A stretch of 64,000 bases of DNA from a virus. The first letter of the stretch is position 1. Each line of letters opens with the position of its first letter. A program made the translations under genes and the position numbers. Below are positions 57,199 to 64,000 of this stretch, piece by piece. The DNA lies in IMG/VR virus record IMGVR_UViG_3300018424_003353, positions 30,282 to 94,281 of that record. One strand, given 5' to 3'. The notes under the pieces are model-generated. The model was not told where the DNA came from. It saw only the letters and a list, made by a program, of their open reading frames with translations, and did not search any database.

Positions 57199-57527
57199 TA
57201 GTTGGCTCCTGTTTCAATATCATATATTTTACAAGCCAACAATTCAATTTCTTCTTCATCAAGTAATTTTTCAGAATCTGCATTAACTTGAAACTTTTCT
57301 ACATACTGTTTGCAAGCATTTAAAATAATAGGTTCTAATGAACTGCGTGGATCTATTTGTACGCCTTTTTTGTGTTGGCTGCACATATTAGAAACCGCTG
57401 GATAATATGTTCTACGATAGAACATAGGATCATTAATCATAAATTGATGCACGTCATCAACTACATCATAGTCAAAACGTACCTTTTGTGAATCTTGTTC
57501 GCTGTTAAAAAATTCTCTTAATAACAT
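57198..57527 (-). CDS. Putative packaged small protein
   Basis: About 109 residues from ATG 57527, which lies one base after the stop of the gene upstream (the open frame to 57656 is an extension across that gene). MLLREFFNSEQ is related to the other leaders but has NSE rather than LxE. The body is helical, with three Cys and an acidic C-terminus. Not recognised. Confidence 0.55.
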   Translation of the reverse strand: MLLREFFNSEQDSQKVRFDYDVVDDVHQFMINDPMFYRRTYYPAVSNMCSQHKKGVQIDPRSSLEPIILNACKQYVEKFQVNADSEKLLDEEEIELLACKIYDIETGAN

Positions 57528-57528
57528 C

Positions 57529-58122
57529 TTACCACTTCCTACATGACCAGTAACGTGCCTTATGACGAGGTCCTGGATTATCGCAATTATGTCTAGCACG
57601 GAATGAACGTCTACGTGCTGGGTTAGACTTTTTAATACGCATAGTCTTGTCACCAAAGTTAACTTTTACAATATTACCCTTTGGATTCTTTACATATACT
57701 TTAAATTTTTTAACATCGCCTTGCATAGGCTTGCCAAGTTTTACTTTACGTCCGCGGTATTCTGCTTCATCAATTTCATCATCGTCGTTGTACCACATTA
57801 CACCATATGCTTCAAAAAACTCATCTCCATCATAAGTTTCTTCGTCAGTATCTTCGCCTGTAATTTCAATATCAAAGTTGTCATAACCTTGTGTATATAA
57901 ATGTGTGTACAGATGATCTGCTAGTTTGTCTGCTTCTGCATCACTAGGAGATTCTTTAATACCTACACGATAAACAGTTTTACCACCTTTTGCTTCAAAA
58001 ACAACATAGTCTGTTTCTTCTTCCATTAGTGATTCGTTGATGTTATCAAAACATGCAAGGAATGTTTTGCTAAAGTTTCTATCTGGTTTTTCATCAAATA
58101 CTATGCTAATAAAGTTTTCCAT
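57529..58122 (-). CDS. Structural-region protein with conserved basic C-terminal domain
   Basis: 197 residues. The N-terminus MENFISIVFDEK resembles the T4 Alt leader (LFDE). The first half is acidic; the last 75 residues, YRGRKVKLGKPMQGDVKKFKVYV and the following KSNPARRRSFRARHNCDNPG, match a domain common near the prohead-protease genes of T4-like phages. It probably belongs to head assembly. It is separated from the fibre-like gene upstream by 10 bp. Confidence 0.65.
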   Translation of the reverse strand: MENFISIVFDEKPDRNFSKTFLACFDNINESLMEEETDYVVFEAKGGKTVYRVGIKESPSDAEADKLADHLYTHLYTQGYDNFDIEITGEDTDEETYDGDEFFEAYGVMWYNDDDEIDEAEYRGRKVKLGKPMQGDVKKFKVYVKNPKGNIVKVNFGDKTMRIKKSNPARRRSFRARHNCDNPGPRHKARYWSCRKW

Positions 58123-58132
58123 TGCCTATTCC

Positions 58133-60910
58133 TTATGTGTAATACGGTATGTATACTGTTGTACCGTTGAGTACTATTTCCATATACCCTGCAGGTGTTG
58201 CTGTGTTTGTTGGTGTGTTACTGTCAGGTGCACCGATAGTTAGTGTATCTGTTGCTTGGTTACCTAGTGTAGTATTACCGTTAACAACTAAGCTACCTGT
58301 AAATGTTGCGTTTGTAGTTTGAATACTTGCAGGTAATCCAATAGTAACACTACCAGTTGATGCACTAACTTCAACTTCACTAGCAGTACCAGCAATACTT
58401 GTTACACCAGTATTGTTAACTGTAAATGTACCTGCACCATTGTTAGTAACACTTGTTGCAGTTCCGTTTGCAATACTAATAACACCACTGTTTGCAATAG
58501 TTAATGTGTCAGTGGTTGCATTACCAGTTAATGAAATACCACTTCCAGCTGATACAGTTAGTGTATCGCTGTTTGAATCTGCTACAATGCTGTTTGAACC
58601 TGTTACCGCAACAGTTTTAAATATGTTTTGATCGCTACCTCTGTCAGTGTTAGTAATACTTACTGCACCAGTAGCGTTTGTATTTGTGCTTAGACCTGTA
58701 CCTGTTGTAAGATCTGTAACACCTGTGTTGAGTATTTGTATAGCACCATTAGTTGCATCAATGTCAATGTCAATTGCTGTGCTACCAATAAATGTAAATT
58801 CGTCTGAGTTACCACTTACACTGTAACTTCCAGTTTCTGCCATTACAAATGAGCCAATAGTGTCTGCAACAGTAATGGTTTTAATAATATCTTGATCACT
58901 ACCTAGGTCAGTATTTTCAATAGTTCTTGCTGCATCACCACTCCACGTAGTAACGCCTGATCCTAAACTAATACCTGTACCTGCGGTTAGTGCATAGTCT
59001 GTTTGTGCTGTAATAGTAATGTTAGCAGTACCATTAAAGCTAACATTGTTGATGCTACGAGCGTTTGCTAGTTGAGTTGCAGTATCTGCATTACCAACTA
59101 ATGCACCATTAAAGTTAGTAGCATATACGTTGCTTGCACCAAGATCTCTATCAAACTGCCAACGGTCAGTTGCACTAGCATAAGTTAGTGTTGCAGCACC
59201 ATCAGTACCTAGATCAACTGTTAAACCACCACCGTTTGCTGCGGTAGCATTTGCTGCATCTTTTGCAACAGTAATGTTTAGGTCTGTAACTTCTAGTGTT
59301 GTTGAGTTAACTGTAGTGGTTGTTCCACTAATTGTTAAGTCACCTGTAACTGTTAGGTTACCTGCAATAGAACTTGTACCAGTTCCGTTAACTGTTAAAT
59401 CACCACCTGCGGTAAAGTTACCATGTACACTTGTATTTTCTGTACTGTAATCTACCCATAGTAACTTGTTAGGGAAGCCGTTAACATCTACTGAACCACC
59501 CAGTACAATAAAGTCATCTTGTGCATTATAAAAGTTTACAATAGTTGCTTTGTATGCATCGCCACTAGCACCTGATGGTTCACTGTTATAACCTATAACA
59601 AATGGAATACTTGTGTAGTTACCTGTTTGTACAGGAGTATGTGTGTTATCAAATACTTCAAATTTATAAAAGAATGAACTTTGGTTAGCACTTAGTACGC
59701 TTTCGTCATCTTCTGTACCAACTCTAATTTTTGCAACAGTTCTATAACTTGCCCAACTATCTTGTGCAGAAAGACCAATAAATTCAATTTCACCCATATC
59801 GCTGTTGATAGCAGGGTTCTTTCTGTCACTTTGTATTTTAAATGTTGCTGTTGAACCATTGTTGTTAAATGCATCTGTTGAACGCAACAACATATTTGGA
59901 TCAGTGCCAGTTACATTTAAGCCGCCTGTAAATGTTGCTGAAAGTGGAAATGCTTGTGCTTTTAATTCACCATCAACTTCTAGTACATTATTGATGTTTA
60001 CTTTTGCAGTTTCAATATCAATGCCAGTGTTACCACTGCCACCAATAGTAATGTTAGTATTGTTAGAACCAATATTAAGTCTTGTAGTTCCTGATTGTAT
60101 TGATGTTTGACTTGCGTCAATAACAATATCACCTATTGTAAATGTGTTTGCTACTGCTAGTGACTGCGACGAAATAGCATTAAATGTACTTGAAGAATTA
60201 CTGTCAATATCACCAGTTATTCTTCCGTTTACAGTAACACCATTTTTGTCAACTCTAAATGTGTTTAGTAGTGAACCGTTTGAACCTGTGCCACCACGTA
60301 CATAAAATTCGTATCTGGAATCTAATCCTGTTTGTGTGTTGTTAGATACAGACATTTCTAAATGTCCAAAATCAACACTATTACCTGCGTTGTCAACACC
60401 GTCAAAAGTTATGTCTGCTAGTTTACCTAGTGCTTGATCTGAATGTCTTAGTTTTATTTGTGCAGGTGTATCTGTTAAATCGTTAACATTGTTAAATGTA
60501 AAGTTAGCAACATTACTGTTTTGGGTACCAACGCTAAGTCCTACGTCCAGTGTAGCTGTAGCAATAATAATACCATCTAGTGAAGTTTGTCCTCTGCCAA
60601 CAACATCTGCTAGTGTATCTGTAAATGGCGGAATGTCTGCTGCTGTAATAAAGACTAGTCCTGGGTTTCCGTCACCATCGTTTACAAGGTCACTTGTAGT
60701 AATAGGAATATTTGGAAGACCTTGTAGATCAGCATAAACACCAGTAAAAGTACTAACAGGTAAACCGCCCTGTCTGATAACACCAGTTGAAGTAATGTTA
60801 CCAACTTGCGAAATATCACTTCCGCTTAGGTCTAAATTATCGCCTACCGGAAGTTCTTTTATTTTATTATTGTCGTTTATATCAACAATTAACGGTACTC
60901 TGTTTGCCAT
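58133..60910 (-). CDS. Tail-fibre-like repetitive structural protein
   Basis: 925 residues, Thr/Ser/Asn/Gly-rich, beta-type. Repeats of the type G-N-L-T-V-T-G-D-L-T-I-S-G appear around residues 510-540, and Gly/Thr/Asn-rich strands with DTLTI and G-T-G-L/I-S continue to the C-terminus, as in marine-phage fibre or virion surface proteins. The N-terminus MANRVPLIVDINDNNKIKELPVGDNLDLSG is typical of them. GATAAATA at 60939-60946 is the probable late promoter. No catalytic domain. Confidence 0.8.
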   Translation of the reverse strand: MANRVPLIVDINDNNKIKELPVGDNLDLSGSDISQVGNITSTGVIRQGGLPVSTFTGVYADLQGLPNIPITTSDLVNDGDGNPGLVFITAADIPPFTDTLADVVGRGQTSLDGIIIATATLDVGLSVGTQNSNVANFTFNNVNDLTDTPAQIKLRHSDQALGKLADITFDGVDNAGNSVDFGHLEMSVSNNTQTGLDSRYEFYVRGGTGSNGSLLNTFRVDKNGVTVNGRITGDIDSNSSSTFNAISSQSLAVANTFTIGDIVIDASQTSIQSGTTRLNIGSNNTNITIGGSGNTGIDIETAKVNINNVLEVDGELKAQAFPLSATFTGGLNVTGTDPNMLLRSTDAFNNNGSTATFKIQSDRKNPAINSDMGEIEFIGLSAQDSWASYRTVAKIRVGTEDDESVLSANQSSFFYKFEVFDNTHTPVQTGNYTSIPFVIGYNSEPSGASGDAYKATIVNFYNAQDDFIVLGGSVDVNGFPNKLLWVDYSTENTSVHGNFTAGGDLTVNGTGTSSIAGNLTVTGDLTISGTTTTVNSTTLEVTDLNITVAKDAANATAANGGGLTVDLGTDGAATLTYASATDRWQFDRDLGASNVYATNFNGALVGNADTATQLANARSINNVSFNGTANITITAQTDYALTAGTGISLGSGVTTWSGDAARTIENTDLGSDQDIIKTITVADTIGSFVMAETGSYSVSGNSDEFTFIGSTAIDIDIDATNGAIQILNTGVTDLTTGTGLSTNTNATGAVSITNTDRGSDQNIFKTVAVTGSNSIVADSNSDTLTVSAGSGISLTGNATTDTLTIANSGVISIANGTATSVTNNGAGTFTVNNTGVTSIAGTASEVEVSASTGSVTIGLPASIQTTNATFTGSLVVNGNTTLGNQATDTLTIGAPDSNTPTNTATPAGYMEIVLNGTTVYIPYYT

Positions 60911-60938
60911 TCTTTTATATTCCTATAATATACTAGTG

Positions 60939-60946
60939 TATTTATC
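60939..60946 (-). promoter_or_regulatory. Candidate T4-like late promoter
   Basis: GATAAATA on the minus strand, followed by CACTAGTATA, 29 bp upstream of the fibre-like gene start at 60910. Confidence 0.6.
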
Positions 60947-60947
60947 G

Positions 60948-61175
60948 TTATGCTCCCGTACCACCATTTAAACTTTTAACCACTGTAGCAAGACGATCAA
61001 GTGCTTCACCTACTGTAGTAGGCGGAGTTCCGTTCCAATCAGTTGAAGTTGAAGGTGTATATGGTGTTGAGTATAGCTCAGAGAAGTTTTGATTTGTTTT
61101 ATCAAATGCATCACGTAGTGTGTCTGCATTTAAATCAAATTCATAAGCACCTATGTTTATTGTCTGTTTCGCCAT
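60948..61175 (-). CDS. Small structural-type protein
   Basis: 75 residues. INIGAYEFDLNADTLRDAF and TTVGEALDRLATVVKSLNG resemble short fibre- or baseplate-associated proteins found next to fibre genes. It probably acts with the 925-residue protein; not recognised further. Confidence 0.55.
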   Translation of the reverse strand: MAKQTINIGAYEFDLNADTLRDAFDKTNQNFSELYSTPYTPSTSTDWNGTPPTTVGEALDRLATVVKSLNGGTGA

Positions 61176-61185
61176 TACTCATCTC

Positions 61186-61611
61186 TTAGTGATTCAACAA
61201 TATACTGTTTACTGTTCCTGCTGTCCAAACGTCAACAACCACTCTAATCCAGGTAAAATTACCTACAAAGTTATAAATTTTTGTGCTTGTTTCTGGTGCA
61301 GTATATTCTATTTCACTAACGAGATTACCACTTTGCGAAACTGCTCCTGATGCCAATACAGTTAATTGTGTAGTACTAACTGTTGGCTCTGCAAGTTTAA
61401 TAGTAATCCAATCTGTACTTGTTGGATTATTAGCAATACTTGCTTCAACGTGAAACTTTCCAGTAAAGCCGTCTAGGCCAAACTGAACTGTATGATTCCC
61501 GTCACCACTTCCAAAGTATCCGTCCCCTGCTGTTTTTTCAGTCATATAAGGCAGCACTCTTGAAATGTCATATGCTATTGATGGTTGTATAATTACGCTT
61601 CTACTGGACAT
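61186..61611 (-). CDS. Hypothetical structural beta protein
   Basis: 141 residues, beta-rich, with TAGDGYFGSGDGNHTVQFGLDGFTGKFHVEASI and FTWIRVVVDVW strands suggestive of a beta-sandwich binding or joining domain. AAGGATAAATA precedes the start at 61611 and may serve as ribosome site and promoter octamer at once. Function not identified. Confidence 0.6.
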   Translation of the reverse strand: MSSRSVIIQPSIAYDISRVLPYMTEKTAGDGYFGSGDGNHTVQFGLDGFTGKFHVEASIANNPTSTDWITIKLAEPTVSTTQLTVLASGAVSQSGNLVSEIEYTAPETSTKIYNFVGNFTWIRVVVDVWTAGTVNSILLNH

Positions 61612-61615
61612 ACTG

Positions 61616-61623
61616 TATTTATC
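61616..61623 (-). promoter_or_regulatory. Late-promoter-like octamer directly before a start codon
   Basis: GATAAATA on the minus strand, ending 4 bp before the ATG at 61611. AAGGA overlaps it, so it could equally act as a plain Shine-Dalgarno. Confidence 0.35.
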
Positions 61624-61629
61624 CTTACT

Positions 61630-62316
61630 TTAAATATCTAAGTCGTCACTGGTCACTAGGCGTGTAACACTTTGTATTCCTTCGCCTATAAACAGTGTAA
61701 CTATATTTAAAGTTTTTTTGTCTTTTACGTGTATTATACGACCCTCAGAAAGAAAAGAATCTGTCATCAGCTCTTTTAAAAATATATTGCTTATTTTAAC
61801 ATGCTTTGGAAATTTTTGACACCATTCTGCAAAAGGTTTAAAAGACTGTCTAACGTATCTAGTTTTAAGTTTATATTCGTATTCGTTATTTTTTACTATT
61901 TCAATGTTAGGATTTTCTAACAAATAAGATGCCATATCAGTGTTTTTAGGCTCCATAAAGTCAACTATATGGTAGTGCAGTTTATTTTTTAAACTGTCTA
62001 ACCATACAGTATCATTACTAAAAACATTGATAGTTTTACTTTCAATACGTAGAGTAAATTCAGTATTTGCAGTTGTAAAAATATTAAGTAGTCTTAATGC
62101 TAGGTGTATATCTGACATTTGTATAGCATTGCCAGTGCCATATATACCAAAGGTTGGAACTATACCTTTAGCAATGTCTTGATTCCAAAGATCTAATCTA
62201 TATTTTGCATAATTAAAATCTTTATTTCTAAAGATACTGGCTAGGTGACATCTAATCCCTAGCCTGTATGCATATTTTTTATAAAATAGTTTTGAAGTAA
62301 ACTTATTCTGATACAA
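61630..62316 (-). CDS. Hypothetical protein coupled to Clp ATPase
   Basis: About 228 residues from TTG 62316, which overlaps the Clp stop by 14 bp and has GGAAG before it; ATG 62367 would overlap by 65 bp. It is basic and soluble, alternating helix and strand, with no known motif. It may be a Clp adaptor, but only from position. Confidence 0.5.
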   Translation of the reverse strand: MYQNKFTSKLFYKKYAYRLGIRCHLASIFRNKDFNYAKYRLDLWNQDIAKGIVPTFGIYGTGNAIQMSDIHLALRLLNIFTTANTEFTLRIESKTINVFSNDTVWLDSLKNKLHYHIVDFMEPKNTDMASYLLENPNIEIVKNNEYEYKLKTRYVRQSFKPFAEWCQKFPKHVKISNIFLKELMTDSFLSEGRIIHVKDKKTLNIVTLFIGEGIQSVTRLVTSDDLDI

Positions 62317-64000
62317 CGGTTTCTTCCACTGACTCTGTAACAAGCAATAGATTACCGTCTTTGACATCGACTTTTACGTCACCACCGTTTCGAAGATCAC
62401 CAAACAACAATAGTTTCGACAAAGGACGTTTAATGTCTTGATCGATAACACGTTGTAATGGTCTTGCACCCATTGTTGGATCAAAGCCTTTATCAACTAG
62501 ATAATCTAGTGCATCGTCTGTAATAGTCATATTTACGTCTTTGTCTACAATTTGAGTTTTTAGTTCTAGCAAGAACTTACCAACAATCTTCATCATTGTG
62601 TTCTTTTCTAGTTTACCAAATGTAATAACGCCATCAAGTCTATTACGGAACTCTGGACTAAAGTATTGTTTTAGTTCAGTATCTTCATAGTCTCGAACAT
62701 CTTCACCAAAACCAATAGTATTCTGTTCGCTTGCGGCTGCACCCAAGTTAGTAGTTAAAATAAGAACACAATTACGTGCATCTGCTACTTTACCATTACT
62801 ACCTGTAACAAAACCATTGTCCATAATCTGTAGTAGGATCTGTGAAACATCTGGGTGTGCTTTTTCAATTTCGTCCAGCAATAGAACACAGTTAGGAGTT
62901 TCTTGAAGTTTAGTAATCAATAGTCCTGCGTTTTCCTCGTGTCCTACATAGCCTGGAGGTGAACCAATAAACTTAGCAACTGAGTGCTTCTCCATAAACT
63001 CTGACATGTCAAAGCGTACTAATGGAATACCCAAGTGCTTGCTCAACTGTTTAGCAGTTTCAGTCTTACCACATCCTGTTGGACCCATAAACACAAAACT
63101 ACCAACAGGTTTGTTTTCACTCTTAAGACCTGCCTGTGCAATATGAATTTTGTCAACAATTTTATCAATTGCTTCGTCCTGACCAAACACTTCTGATTTC
63201 ATATTCTTGTCAAGATTAGCAAGACTTTCACTTTCTGCTTCTTTAACAGTTTCTTCAGGAATGTTAACAATTTTAGAAAGTTCATATTGAATTTCTTCTA
63301 CGCCAACAATCTTATCTTCAATTTCTTCTTCTTTTAGTTTGAAGCGTGAACATGCTACATCAATCAAATCAATTGCTTTGTCAGGAAGTTTTTTGTCATG
63401 TTGATACTTAACTGACAGTTTGACACTTGCATTAATTGCTTCGTTAGTAATTGTAACACCGTGGAATTCTTCATAGTATTTTTTAATACCTTGTAGAATA
63501 TCTTTTGTTACTTCTGCACTCGGTTCGTCAACTGTTACACGCTGGAATCGACGCATAAGAGCACGATCCTTTTCAAAGTACTTGCGATATTCTTCCCAAG
63601 TAGTTGAAGCAACAACTTTAATATTACCTTTGCTTAGTGCAGGTTTTAACATGTTAGCAAGGTCGTTGGCACTGTTGCCCCCACCTGCTCCAGCACCACT
63701 AATCATGTGTGCTTCATCAATAAACATCACAGTCTTGCCTTTTTTCTGCAATGCTTTTACAACCATTTTAAAACGTTCTTCAAAGTCGCCTCGGTATTTT
63801 GAACCAGCAAGCATTGAACCAATGTCTAGATTGTAAACATTATATTCTTGTAAAAACGTTGGTACTTGTTTGTTTTCAATGTTCCAAGCAAGTCCTTCTG
63901 CAATAGCAGTTTTACCTACACCTGGATCACCAACAAGCAATACGTTATTTTTGTTTCGACGTCCTAGTGCAAGTGCAATACTTTCTAGTTCTTCGTGACG
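62303..64000 (-). CDS. ClpA/ClpC-type AAA+ unfoldase, N-terminus beyond window
   Basis: At least 566 residues; the frame is open to the window edge. The first AAA+ module has Walker A GDPGVGKT and Walker B VMFIDEAH, and the second GPTGCGKT and VLLLDEIE. No long ClpB middle domain is present, so it is ClpA/C-like. A loop with NTIGFGED lies where ClpA has its IGL loop for ClpP docking, suggesting it can pair with ClpP. Host or phage ClpP is not in view. It overlaps the gene at 61630. Confidence 0.88.
   Translation of the reverse strand, partial: RHEELESIALALGRRNKNNVLLVGDPGVGKTAIAEGLAWNIENKQVPTFLQEYNVYNLDIGSMLAGSKYRGDFEERFKMVVKALQKKGKTVMFIDEAHMISGAGAGGGNSANDLANMLKPALSKGNIKVVASTTWEEYRKYFEKDRALMRRFQRVTVDEPSAEVTKDILQGIKKYYEEFHGVTITNEAINASVKLSVKYQHDKKLPDKAIDLIDVACSRFKLKEEEIEDKIVGVEEIQYELSKIVNIPEETVKEAESESLANLDKNMKSEVFGQDEAIDKIVDKIHIAQAGLKSENKPVGSFVFMGPTGCGKTETAKQLSKHLGIPLVRFDMSEFMEKHSVAKFIGSPPGYVGHEENAGLLITKLQETPNCVLLLDEIEKAHPDVSQILLQIMDNGFVTGSNGKVADARNCVLILTTNLGAAASEQNTIGFGEDVRDYEDTELKQYFSPEFRNRLDGVITFGKLEKNTMMKIVGKFLLELKTQIVDKDVNMTITDDALDYLVDKGFDPTMGARPLQRVIDQDIKRPLSKLLLFGDLRNGGDVKVDVKDGNLLLVTESVEETVVSE

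Noticed and set aside
58133-60910. Repeated short motifs considered as a CRISPR array or DNA repeats
   Set aside because: The repetition is at protein level (Thr/Gly/Asn strands of a fibre); no regular repeat-spacer spacing.
1-64000. tRNA, integrase, transposase and insertion-sequence genes
   Set aside because: Gaps are all under about 90 bp and none folds as a tRNA; no recombinase motif was seen.

Overview
The window is a 64-kb stretch of an AT-rich, gene-dense T4-like myovirus genome, probably from a marine phage. The T4-type core is recognisable: family-B DNA polymerase, gp45-like sliding clamp, RNase H/flap exonuclease, ATP-dependent DNA ligase and a DsbA-like protein. Most stop and start codons overlap (ATGA, TAATG). 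No integrase, IS element, tRNA or CRISPR array was seen. The host cannot be fixed from the sequence: there are no photosynthesis genes, and an alphaproteobacterial host such as Pelagibacter is only a guess from gene style.

Region 1 (1-20.9 kb) is an accessory cassette with many strand switches. It holds ten radical-SAM proteins (four with an N-terminal Cys-rich 'twitch' domain, six shorter ones with C-terminal Cys clusters). With them are a UDP-sugar dehydrogenase, a glycosyltransferase-like protein, a methyltransferase, a QueC-like PP-loop enzyme, four 2OG-Fe(II)-oxygenase-like proteins, two kinase-like proteins, an SDR reductase and proteins of unknown function. It looks like a multi-enzyme tailoring system of unknown substrate and is the best candidate here for an undescribed system.

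Region 2 (20.9-47.8 kb, all minus strand) carries small structural or unknown genes, a VWA/metallopeptidase-like protein with its MoxR ATPase, ligase, phosphoesterase, RNase H, and then FolE, QueE, QueD-like and a DpdA-like transglycosylase. Together with the QueC-like protein in region 1 these make a near-complete route to 7-deazaguanine in DNA. Clamp, a sugar-nucleotide mini-cluster, polymerase and small membrane proteins follow. Eight minus-strand promoters of the form TTGAC(A/C)-17 bp-TATNAT type precede these genes and look like early promoters.

Region 3 (47.8-58.1 kb) is a run of proteins most of which begin with a short hydrophobic-acidic N-terminus ending in a T4-like (L/I)xE cleavage motif, as in T4 capsid-targeted internal proteins. 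The bodies behind these leaders include peptidoglycan-binding domains, annexin-like repeats, a HAD 5'-nucleotidase and an NMNAT-like nucleotidyltransferase, so I infer a set of virion-packaged proteins. Region 4 (58.1-64 kb) has a long repetitive fibre-like protein, small structural-looking genes and a Clp-family unfoldase cut by the window edge. T4-late-like octamers (NATAARTA) precede structural genes, and four of them sit 4-5 bp before an ATG, which predicts leaderless late transcripts.
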